NCBI GenBank assembly: GCA_019413955.1
Contig: DXMX01000003.1
Coordinates: 71,250-78,060, forward strand
Reading direction: 5' to 3'
From: Collinsella sp.
GTDB taxonomy: Bacteria > Actinomycetota > Coriobacteriia > Coriobacteriales > Coriobacteriaceae
Length of the DNA: 6,811 bases
Shown: in pieces, positions 1-6,156 of the stretch
Layout of the letters: each line of letters opens with the position of its first letter
Numbering within the stretch: position 1 is the stretch's first letter
The notes under the pieces: generated by a model
Database searches by the model: none
What the model was told of the DNA's origin: nothing
Seen by the model: only the letters and a program-made list of their open reading frames with translations
Translations under genes and position numbers: made by a program

Positions 1-5
1 CCGCT

Positions 6-758
6 TCAGATGCCGCCGGCAGACGCCGCCGCAACCACACGCTGCGTCCAAGCCGGCATGGCAGCTTGTTCGGTCTGCGAGGCAGGCTCGTTCTGTGCAA
101 TCTGCTCATGCTGCATCGGCGACAACTCGCCGCACCCGGCAAAGCCCTCAACTTCGTCGAGTTCATCCGCCAGATTCACGCCGTGCACGTATCCCATATC
201 TACAGCCGGGGAGTCGCCAGCATGCTGCGACGGCCCTCCAGCGTCATCGTATACAAGGGGGTTCCGGGGGCGCCGACCATGCTCGGCTTCCGCTTTTCCA
301 TAATCATCAACACGCGGGCCTCTTGTAGCGCGAGGCGCCCCGGGTTCCCTATCAACAAAAGCATCGGGCTCAATCGTCATGCGCCGATCGGAATCAACCG
401 CTCCCTCGCCCGCGCGCCCGTTGCCGCATATACTGTGCGCAGCGATGACCTCGGTCGCCCCCGCGCGAAACAGCCCCTCGATATCCGACGGATCGAGCGC
501 TTCTATCAACACGACCACGCGACTCACGCGGCCTTCGGCCGTCAGGCGCGCAACAGTCTTGCGAACATCTTCGGTATCAAACAGAGACGCCGCGATGATG
601 GCACCCCCGCGGCGCGACGGAAACGCCCGCGCCATGGAAACCAGCCCGTCCAGGTCACCCACGCGAAGCACCTGTGCACCCGCATCACGGCCCTCGACTT
701 CCCGCTGCAACAGCCCGTAATCGCCGCACGCGCAGCACGCAAGCCAGATCGCCTTCAT
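6..758 (-). CDS. TadZ/CpaE-like receiver-domain protein with disordered C-terminal tail (Flp/Tad pilus operon)
   Basis: Residues 1-110 look like a pseudo-receiver fold: alternating hydrophobic strands (GGAIIAASLF at 51-60, VSRVVVLIEA at 78-87) followed by EGLFRAGATEVI at 94-105, which resembles the 'xxALRAGAxDYL' end of receiver domains in TadZ/CpaE pilus-positioning proteins. Residues about 113-235 are charged, Gly/Pro/Gln-rich and probably disordered; no membrane segment or signal peptide is visible. The last residues, VVAAASAGGI, resemble the strand leading into a Walker A loop, and the stop falls just there, so no ATPase domain is present in this frame. I chose the ATG at 758, which overlaps the cpaB stop by one base; a GTG at 761 is an equally placed alternative, and both sit behind GGAGG at 6-9 nt. 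Translational coupling to cpaB is likely. The gene itself is well supported; the pilus role rests mainly on context and on the weak receiver resemblance. Confidence 0.65.
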   Translation of the reverse strand: MKAIWLACCACGDYGLLQREVEGRDAGAQVLRVGDLDGLVSMARAFPSRRGGAIIAASLFDTEDVRKTVARLTAEGRVSRVVVLIEALDPSDIEGLFRAGATEVIAAHSICGNGRAGEGAVDSDRRMTIEPDAFVDREPGAPRATRGPRVDDYGKAEAEHGRRPRNPLVYDDAGGPSQHAGDSPAVDMGYVHGVNLADELDEVEGFAGCGELSPMQHEQIAQNEPASQTEQAAMPAWTQRVVAAASAGGI

Positions 759-1417
759 CACTCGTCGCCTCCGCTCTTTTTGCCGCGCGCCGTGGCGGGA
801 ATCGTCAAGCTGACCGTTCCCTTGCCCGAGGCTCCCAGCAGTTCCTTGACGTCTTCGGGGTCAGCCGCCAGTGTCACCCATTCGATCTTGCCTTCACGCG
901 TGGCACCGGAATCCTCACTGGTATCGATCACGTACGCGCCGCACAGCCGATCGGTTACGCCGTCTTTTTGCACGTACACATCCACGTAGCTGCCCACGCC
1001 CGCAGCACCGCCGACCGAGTGCTCGGCATCGACCGCCACCGAAACGGCGACCTTGCCCTTAGGCACCTCGAGCATGTGGCTCTCGGCCTTGGTGTAGACA
1101 TTGCAGATCACGGCGTTTTTGGGAATACGCGAAGTCGTCACGTCGCCGCGCACCTGGCGTAGCTCGGTCGCCGCGTCACGCGGCAGCAGACTCGTCAACC
1201 ACTCCTGGGTTATGACATTGGTCTCATCGAGGGTCTCGCCCACATCGATATCGCGCGCCGCGACGCATACCTCGACGCGATCGCCACCGTACTTGGCCAA
1301 GGTCTCAGCCTGGACCTGTTCGGCTTGCGAGCGGATCGACGAGCCGTAAACCATGCAGAGCAGAGCAGCGAGCACGCCCGCGACCAGACTGATGGCGATG
1401 CGCTTGCTCTTGTTCAC
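758..1417 (-). CDS. cpaB: Flp pilus assembly protein CpaB/RcpC (SAF domain)
   Basis: 219 residues, somewhat short for a family usually around 250-300. One N-terminal membrane segment (about residues 7-25, preceded by the basic NKSKR) would anchor it in the cytoplasmic membrane with the rest outside. A SAF domain covers about 48-107 (VCVAARDIDVGETLDETNV is the characteristic opening). The RcpC-like half follows at about 118-207, with VAVSVAVDAEHSVGGAAGVG and SYVDVYV typical of the family, and ends in a charged KKSGGDE tail. CpaB proteins assist assembly of type IVb (Flp/Tad) pili. I chose the GTG at 1417 because AGAGGAG lies 5 nt upstream and the membrane segment then starts at once; an upstream ATG at 1432 would place the binding site inside the gene, and the frame stays open to 1501 without plausible coding sequence. 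The downstream TadZ-like gene overlaps its stop codon. Confidence 0.88.
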   Translation of the reverse strand: MNKSKRIAISLVAGVLAALLCMVYGSSIRSQAEQVQAETLAKYGGDRVEVCVAARDIDVGETLDETNVITQEWLTSLLPRDAATELRQVRGDVTTSRIPKNAVICNVYTKAESHMLEVPKGKVAVSVAVDAEHSVGGAAGVGSYVDVYVQKDGVTDRLCGAYVIDTSEDSGATREGKIEWVTLAADPEDVKELLGASGKGTVSLTIPATARGKKSGGDE

Positions 1418-1503
1418 GGCCGCTCCTCTCATGGCAGTGCCGGGCGAATGCCCGTACCACCATTGTCTGGGCGGCCAGAGTGCAAAGCGGCGCAATCGCA
1501 ATC

Positions 1504-1525
1504 TTGGTTTTCGATGTCAAACCAA
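1504..1525 (-). promoter_or_regulatory. Possible cpaB -35 box inside a small inverted repeat
   Basis: In the 252-bp gap between rsgA and cpaB, the minus strand carries a perfect TTGACA (1515-1520). It lies within an inverted repeat of 7-bp arms (1504-1510 and 1519-1525) with an 8-base loop. No good -10 box follows at 16-18 bp (the best match is GATTGC), so a promoter here would need an activator or a different sigma factor. The repeat might be an operator. Apart from this element and the rsgA terminator I see nothing in the gap. Confidence 0.25.
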
Positions 1526-1616
1526 TCGCTGACCAAAAGCTGAACAGCCCGTCAAGCTCGTGACAAGGTTTTGGCCAGCACGTCAGCAAACTGCATGTTT
1601 CGAGGCTTTTCCGCAG

Positions 1617-1652
1617 CAAAAAAGCCGTCTCCCGAACAGTTGGGAGACGGCT
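1617..1652 (-). terminator. Intrinsic terminator of rsgA
   Basis: A perfect 11-bp GC-rich stem (1623-1633 with 1642-1652) with an 8-base loop begins 18 bases after the rsgA stop. On the minus strand the stem is followed directly by a run of T residues (1618-1623). The plus-strand side has no T run, so it acts only on minus-strand transcripts. It separates rsgA from the cpaB operon, which therefore needs its own promoter. Confidence 0.92.
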
Positions 1653-1669
1653 GTCATAGATAAAATCAA

Positions 1670-2854
1670 TTACAGATGGACATCGGGATCGAGCATTTGA
1701 GCGCTCACGCGCATGGATGACGCCAGATTTTGGAACGTTTCCAGACGCAGGCCGTCGATCTGCCCGGCGTCCTCGGCCTCGCGAACGGCGCAACCCGGTT
1801 CGTGGGTATGCGTGCAGTCGCCAAACCGGCACGCACGCGATGCCTCGACAATCTCGGGGAAGGCGCGTGCCAGACCCCGCTCGTGACCCACGAGCGGCAA
1901 ACTGCGCAGACCCGGGGCATCGGCGATCACGCCGGCGTCGCCCGGCAGCGCCACCATCACGCGCGCGACGGTAGTGTGACGGCCCTGGTCGTCGCGTTCG
2001 CGCACACCGCCGGTCGCCAACGTATCGTGGCCCAGCAGTGCATTGAGCAGCGTCGACTTGCCGGCACCCGACTCGCCCAGAATCATGGCGCAGCTCCCGG
2101 CAGGCACGCAGGCACGGACCTCGTCCAGACCGCGGCCCTCGGCAGAAGACGTCACGATCACGCGCACGTCCGGACCCACCAGACGACGCACGCGGTCCAG
2201 ATCGCGCTCGAGCTCATCGGCCTCGCAGCGGTCGGCCTTGGTGAGCACCACCACCGGCTCGGCATCGCAATCGAGCGCCAATACCAGTGAGCGCGCCACG
2301 CGATCGAGCAGCACCTCGCCGGCGCCGAGCGCCTGCACGATCAGCACGCTGTCAACGTTGGAGCAGAGCACCTGGCGCTCACCGCGGGCACGGCCACGCC
2401 AACGCTCAAAGCTCGTACGGCGCGGCAGCACGCACTCAATCACGCCCATATCGTGCCCGGGAGCGCGGCGCACCGCCACACGGTCGCCCACGGCAGGCAG
2501 CAGGACCTCGTCCTCGCCGCGCGACTTGGCAAACCCCACGGCATGCTCGGCACGAAACGTGTCATCGGCAGTCGCCACCAGCGGAAACCCGCGGTCCAGG
2601 CGCACCACGGCGCCAAGCTGCATCTGCTCGGGCTCCTCGGCATGTGCGCAGAAATCATCAAAGGCAGTCTGCTGAGCTTCATCGACCGGCAGGTCATCAA
2701 ACGCCGGAACATCCTGCAGCGCGTCAAGCCCCGGTACACTCGCCAGCAATTCCTCAGCAGATGCAGGGGCTTCGGTCGCGAGCTTCCGACGACGATCGCG
2801 CTTAGCCCGCGCCCCCGTCGTCTTTTTCTTCGCCTTAGCCTTAGCCTTGCCCAC
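1670..2854 (-). CDS. rsgA: Ribosome small subunit-dependent GTPase RsgA
   Basis: 394 residues. RsgA is a cytoplasmic GTPase that checks late 30S subunit maturation. The circularly permuted motif order is visible: G4 TKAD (205-208), G5 SSAEG (236-240), then G1 GESGAGKST (260-268), the switch region around RHTT (292-295) and G3 DAPG (312-315). An OB-fold-like segment lies at about 78-142. The C-terminal zinc site follows the family pattern with C342, C347, H349 and C355. The N-terminus is longer than usual: about 24 Lys/Arg/Ala-rich residues and an acidic linker to about residue 75, perhaps an RNA-binding tail. I chose the GTG at 2854 because GGGAGG sits 5 nt upstream; the frame stays open to 2938, but that stretch runs through a terminator and is not protein-like. 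It is a single-gene unit with a terminator on each side. Confidence 0.96.
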   Translation of the reverse strand: MGKAKAKAKKKTTGARAKRDRRRKLATEAPASAEELLASVPGLDALQDVPAFDDLPVDEAQQTAFDDFCAHAEEPEQMQLGAVVRLDRGFPLVATADDTFRAEHAVGFAKSRGEDEVLLPAVGDRVAVRRAPGHDMGVIECVLPRRTSFERWRGRARGERQVLCSNVDSVLIVQALGAGEVLLDRVARSLVLALDCDAEPVVVLTKADRCEADELERDLDRVRRLVGPDVRVIVTSSAEGRGLDEVRACVPAGSCAMILGESGAGKSTLLNALLGHDTLATGGVRERDDQGRHTTVARVMVALPGDAGVIADAPGLRSLPLVGHERGLARAFPEIVEASRACRFGDCTHTHEPGCAVREAEDAGQIDGLRLETFQNLASSMRVSAQMLDPDVHL

Positions 2855-2892
2855 AAGCGCCTCCCAGCACCATAAATCACAACTGAGCAGGT

Positions 2893-2922
2893 ATTTTAAA
2901 TCAAAAAGAGCTGGCCGGGCAA
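2893..2922 (-). promoter_or_regulatory. Candidate rsgA promoter
   Basis: On the minus strand TTGCCC (2917-2922) and TAAAAT (2893-2898) are separated by 18 bp, and the -10 box lies 38 bp upstream of the rsgA start. The -35 box would be inside the terminator hairpin of the preceding gene. The -10 match is good (5 of 6) and the -35 only fair. Confidence 0.4.
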
Positions 2923-2936
2923 AGCCCGACCAGCTC
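2901..2936 (-). terminator. Intrinsic terminator downstream of the calcium ATPase gene
   Basis: Hairpin with arms 2908-2920 and 2924-2936, 12 pairs and one C/A mismatch (2915/2929), and an AAA loop in plus-strand terms. On the minus strand it is followed by TTTTTGATTT. It lies about 160 bases past the ATPase stop, after the large palindrome, and ends readthrough before rsgA. Confidence 0.85.
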
Positions 2937-2965
2937 ACAAACTTTCCCTCAGCCCTTTATCATCC

Positions 2966-3115
2966 GCGCGGGAGAAAAGCCAGCAAGGATACCGCAGGGC
3001 CCGCCCCGGAAGCCCTTTCTCCCGAACGATTCCACAGCGCGAAGCGCGAGGACCAGTGAGGGAGAAAGGGCGTGGGGCGGGCCCGGACGAGTGCGCTACT
3101 CTTTCTCCACCGCGC
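2966..3115. repeat. Large nested palindrome between the calcium ATPase gene and rsgA
   Basis: The core inverted repeat pairs 2997-3007 with 3074-3084 (11 bp) and 3012-3023 with 3060-3071 (12 bp), with a small internal loop (GGAA opposite GT). The 36-base loop holds a minor GCGC-GAA-GCGC hairpin (3037-3047). An outer pair, 2966-2977 with 3102-3115 (12 bp with a 2-base bulge), reaches into the last codons of the ATPase. The octamer CTTTCTCC or its near-complement occurs four times (about 2970, 3015, 3060, 3101), so alternative pairings are possible. It has no T run of its own. It could be a REP-like mobile palindrome, an mRNA 3'-end stabiliser, or part of a compound terminator. Confidence 0.8.
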
Positions 3116-5777
3116 GCATGATCGCCTTGTAGATCTCCATCAGCGGAATAATCAGGAAGGCAAGGCCCAGGGCAGCGACAACGCCCTTGAGCTCAAGCGT
3201 TACGGGGCCAAAGAACATCTCAGCAAGCGTCGGCTGCACGGTTACGATCACCGTCAGCACCAGCGCCAGCGCGGCGGAAGCCCACAGCCACTTGTTCTGC
3301 TTCTTCATGGTGAACAGCGACGCACGACGGCTGCGCATATTGAAGCAGTGGAAAATCTCGACCATGTTGAGCGTGATGAAGGCCATCATCACGCCTTCCT
3401 CGTCGGCATTGCCGGCGATCATATCGGCGATGTGGATGTAGCCCATGTCAAAGTACACGCCCACAAAGAAGCTCGCCAGCACCAGCACGGTGATGATTAG
3501 GCCCTGGACCACGCAGTCCAGACCCATATGTCCGGCAAAGACACCATCCTTGGCGTTGCGCGGCTTGCGCTTCATGATGTCGCCCTCGGCGTCCTCCATG
3601 CCCAGCGCGAGCGCAGGGAAGCAGTCGGTAACCAGGTTCACCCACAGCAGCTGCACCGGCTGGAAGATGGTAAAGCCGATGAGCGTGGCGATAAACACCG
3701 AGAAGACCTCGGCAAGGTTGGCCGAAAGCAGGAACTGGATGACCTTGCGGATGTTGTCGTAGATGCGACGGCCCTCTTCGCAGGCACCGATGATGGTGGC
3801 GAAATTGTCGTCGGCAAGTACCATGTCGGCGACGTTCTTGGTGACATCGGTACCGGTGATGCCCATGCCCACGCCGATGTCGGCGCGCTTGATGGACGGG
3901 GCGTCGTTGACGCCATCGCCCGTCATGGCCACGATCTGGTCACGCGACTTCCAGGCCTCGACGATGCGGGTCTTGTGCTCGGGCTGGACGCGGGCGTACA
4001 CGCCGTAGTCCTCGATGTGCGCGTCGAGCTCCTCGTCGCTCATGCGATCGAGGTCGGCACCGGTGATGGCATGGCTGCGATCGGTGACGATGCCCAGCTG
4101 CTTGGCGATGGCCACGGCGGTGTCGATGTGGTCGCCCGTGATCATGACGGTGCGAATGCCAGCGTCGTGGGCCTCGCGGATGGCTTCGGCGACCTCGGGG
4201 CGGACCGGGTCGATCATGCCGGACAGGCCGCAGAAGACCAGGTCATGCTCGAGCGCGGCGGGGCTGCAGTCGACCGGGACCTCGGTGTAGGTGTGGCTTG
4301 CCAGCGCCAGCACGCGCAGGGCCTCGTCGGCCATGGCCTTGTTGGCGGCCACGAGCTCGGCGCGACGCTCCTCGGTCAGGGGGACGACCTTATCGCCCTC
4401 GTAGATATGGGTGCACAGGCCGATCACCACGTCGGGCGCGCCCTTGGTGTACTGCTCATACTCGCCGTCAAGGGTCTCGACGACCACGGACATCATCTTG
4501 CGGCCCGAGTCAAACGGGGCCTCGCCCACGCGCGGGTGCTCGGCAGTCAGGCCAGTGAGGCCCACCTTGCCGGCATCGTTGACGAGCGCACACTCAGTCG
4601 GCTCACCCACGGCCTCGCCCAGCTCCTCGTCCCACTGAGCATCGGAGCACAGCGCCATGCCGGCCAGGAACTTCTCCTTGGGCGCAGCGAGCTCGTGCTT
4701 GACGACGGTCATCTTATTCTGGGTAAGGGTGCCGGTCTTGTCGGAGCAGATGGTCTGTGTGCAGCCAAGGGTCTCGACAGCAGAGAGCTTGCGGATAATC
4801 GCCTGGCGCTTGGCCATCTTGGTCACGCCAAGCGAAAGGACGATGGTCACGACGGCAACAAGGCCCTCGGGGATGGCGGCGACGGCGAGCGAGACGGCAA
4901 CCATAAAGGTGTCGAGCAGGGCAGTCGGATCGGTAAGGACGTTGCCCACGCCGTGGCGGAGGATGTCAACGCCAAAGATGACGACGCAGATGACGATCAC
5001 CATGATGGTGAGGATGCGGCTGAGCTCGGCGAGCTTCACCTGCAGCGGCGTGAGCTCTTCCTTGGCCTCGGCCAGGGCGCCGGCGATCTTGCCCATCTCG
5101 GTGTTCATGCCGGTGCCGACCACGACGGCGCGACCACGGCCGTACACGACGGTGGAGCCCATATAGCACATGTTCTTACGGTCGCCGAGCGGCACGTCGT
5201 CGGTGCCGGCGGCGAGCTCGATCACGTTGGCATGCTTCTCGACGGGCACGGACTCGCCGGTGAGCGCGGCCTCTTCGATCTTCATCGTGGCGCTCTCGAG
5301 CACGCGGCAGTCGGCCGGAACGGAGTCGCCCGCCTCGAGCATGATCACGTCGCCGGGCACGAGCTCGGCGCTCGGCAGGTGCACGAGCTTGCCGTCGCGT
5401 AGCACCTTGGACTGCGCCGCACTCATCTCCTGCAGGGCCTCGAGGGCCTCCTCGCTCTTGGCTTCCTGGACCACGCCCAGCACCGAGTTGACGATAACGA
5501 CGAACATGATGATGGCAACATCGGCAAAGTCGGGCTCGCCCTTGACCATGCCCGTGAGCGCACTGATGACGGCGGCAACGATCAGCATGATGACCATAGG
5601 GTCAGCCATCTGTTCAAAGAAACGCTTCCACAGCGGCGTCTTCTCAGCTTCCTCGAGCTTGTTAGGGCCTGTCTTGGCGAGGCGCGACGACGCCTCGTCG
5701 TTGCTCAGGCCGAGGTTCTCATCGACACCTTGGTCGCTGAGCACCTCCGCCGCGGCGGACAGGTATTCCTTTTGCAT
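3096..5777 (-). CDS. P2A-type calcium-translocating ATPase
   Basis: 893 residues, a normal full length for bacterial SERCA/PMCA-like pumps, which export Ca2+ across the cytoplasmic membrane using ATP. In order: N-terminal cation-ATPase domain with the LAKTGPNKL motif (33-41), M1-M2 (about 58-103), actuator TGES (173-176), M3-M4 (about 254-318) with PEGL (303-306), phosphorylation site DKTGT with D346, nucleotide domain with KGAPD (445-449), TGDH (547-550), GDGVNDAP (620-627), then M5-M10 (about 680-885). Side chains that bind Ca2+ in SERCA have counterparts: E304 in M4, N687 and E690 in M5, N714, T717 and D718 in M6, and E807 in M8. Mn2+ or other divalent ions cannot be excluded. The ATG at 5777 follows AGGAGG by 9 nt. 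Its leader can fold so as to hide this site. It is monocistronic and divergent from pyk. Confidence 0.95.
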   Translation of the reverse strand: MQKEYLSAAAEVLSDQGVDENLGLSNDEASSRLAKTGPNKLEEAEKTPLWKRFFEQMADPMVIMLIVAAVISALTGMVKGEPDFADVAIIMFVVIVNSVLGVVQEAKSEEALEALQEMSAAQSKVLRDGKLVHLPSAELVPGDVIMLEAGDSVPADCRVLESATMKIEEAALTGESVPVEKHANVIELAAGTDDVPLGDRKNMCYMGSTVVYGRGRAVVVGTGMNTEMGKIAGALAEAKEELTPLQVKLAELSRILTIMVIVICVVIFGVDILRHGVGNVLTDPTALLDTFMVAVSLAVAAIPEGLVAVVTIVLSLGVTKMAKRQAIIRKLSAVETLGCTQTICSDKTGTLTQNKMTVVKHELAAPKEKFLAGMALCSDAQWDEELGEAVGEPTECALVNDAGKVGLTGLTAEHPRVGEAPFDSGRKMMSVVVETLDGEYEQYTKGAPDVVIGLCTHIYEGDKVVPLTEERRAELVAANKAMADEALRVLALASHTYTEVPVDCSPAALEHDLVFCGLSGMIDPVRPEVAEAIREAHDAGIRTVMITGDHIDTAVAIAKQLGIVTDRSHAITGADLDRMSDEELDAHIEDYGVYARVQPEHKTRIVEAWKSRDQIVAMTGDGVNDAPSIKRADIGVGMGITGTDVTKNVADMVLADDNFATIIGACEEGRRIYDNIRKVIQFLLSANLAEVFSVFIATLIGFTIFQPVQLLWVNLVTDCFPALALGMEDAEGDIMKRKPRNAKDGVFAGHMGLDCVVQGLIITVLVLASFFVGVYFDMGYIHIADMIAGNADEEGVMMAFITLNMVEIFHCFNMRSRRASLFTMKKQNKWLWASAALALVLTVIVTVQPTLAEMFFGPVTLELKGVVAALGLAFLIIPLMEIYKAIMRAVEKE

Positions 5778-5881
5778 ATAGAGTCCCCTCCTGGGATTCG
5801 GGCCACTCAGCAGATTGATGCCCGATCATAATTCCCAGGAGAAGGGCAAGGGCTCATCAAGGCTGCCGTGCTGAGCGGCAG
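5778..5881 (-). promoter_or_regulatory. Putative structured leader RNA of the calcium ATPase gene
   Basis: Read as minus-strand RNA, a 9-bp stem pairs CUCCUGGGA (5833-5841) with UCCCAGGAG (5788-5796); the second arm contains most of the Shine-Dalgarno sequence. Three more pairs are possible below a UU bulge (5844-5846 with 5785-5787), covering it entirely. An inner 5-bp stem (5820-5824 with 5799-5803) closes a 16-base loop. Upstream, a 6-bp hairpin (5863-5881) has the loop CUCAGCA (5869-5875), exactly complementary to UGCUGAG (5806-5812) in that 16-base loop. An alternative pairing of UUGAU-GA-GCCC (5850-5860) with GGGCAUCAA (5815-5823) would exclude the inner stem. The complementarity is seen directly; the RNA function is inferred, and a TATGAT at 5825-5830 leaves open that transcription starts inside it. 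Confidence 0.5.
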
Positions 5882-5895
5882 TTGATAGTGGAGCT

Positions 5896-5925
5896 ATGGT
5901 ACCCCAAAGCGACGCGTCTAGCCAA
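5896..5925 (-). promoter_or_regulatory. Candidate promoter of the calcium ATPase gene
   Basis: On the minus strand TTGGCT (5920-5925) and TACCAT (5896-5901) are 18 bp apart, and the spacer holds the palindrome GACGCGTC (5911-5918), a possible operator. Starting here, the transcript would include the whole structured leader. Both boxes are imperfect. A competing -10 box, TATGAT (5825-5830), has no recognisable -35 at 16-18 bp. Confidence 0.25.
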
Positions 5926-6112
5926 AACAATCGGTTTGGAAATATGGTCCGCACGCAACGGTGCAGACCGTGTGATGCTCAACATTGGTAAAACGTTTTT
6001 TCTTCGGCACATCGCCAAACTGACATATCGCCCAGATAGCAGCGGTTGGAGTGGTTGGTAAAGATTTTTCATATACCGTTTTTCCCGCAAAAAATGAACT
6101 TCCATTTCGGCA

Positions 6113-6141
6113 TACGGTCGATTTTTTGGGGTATTCGGTCG
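6113..6141 (+). repeat. Direct repeat of CGGTCG, possible operator of pyk
   Basis: TACGGTCG (6113-6120) and TTCGGTCG (6134-6141) are spaced 21 bp apart, two helical turns, and the second copy ends 9 bp before the TATAAT box. Such same-face spacing suits a dimeric regulator bound across the -35 region. The repeats are short and chance is possible. Confidence 0.35.
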
Positions 6142-6156
6142 GCATTTCGTTATAAT
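6126..6156 (+). promoter_or_regulatory. Candidate pyk promoter
   Basis: A perfect TATAAT (6151-6156) lies 63 bp before the pyk start codon. The -35 region is weak: TTGGGG at 6126-6131 is 19 bp away, and the 17-bp position reads GGGGTA. A start near 6163 would give a leader of about 57 nt. The T-rich tract upstream (6061-6127) could help polymerase binding. Confidence 0.6.

Noticed and set aside
66..989. 307-codon plus-strand open frame across the TadZ-like and cpaB genes
   Set aside because: It crosses the junction of two overlapping genes with good ribosome sites on the other strand, and is Arg/Pro/Ser-rich like a GC-rich shadow.
1418..1669. Possible cyclic di-GMP riboswitch upstream of the pilus genes
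   Set aside because: Considered because such riboswitches precede pilus genes in some bacteria, but the conserved core and paired helices could not be laid out on this sequence.
3528..5402. 624-codon plus-strand open frame antisense to the calcium ATPase gene
   Set aside because: It is a mirror of the GC-rich codon use of the ATPase. The translation is His/Asp/Gly/Leu-rich with no recognisable motif, and the opposite strand has every P-type ATPase motif in order.
5778..5881. Known Mn2+ (yybP-ykoY) or NiCo riboswitch upstream of the cation ATPase
   Set aside because: The leader lacks the conserved internal-loop sequences I know for these classes. It remains only an unclassified structured leader.
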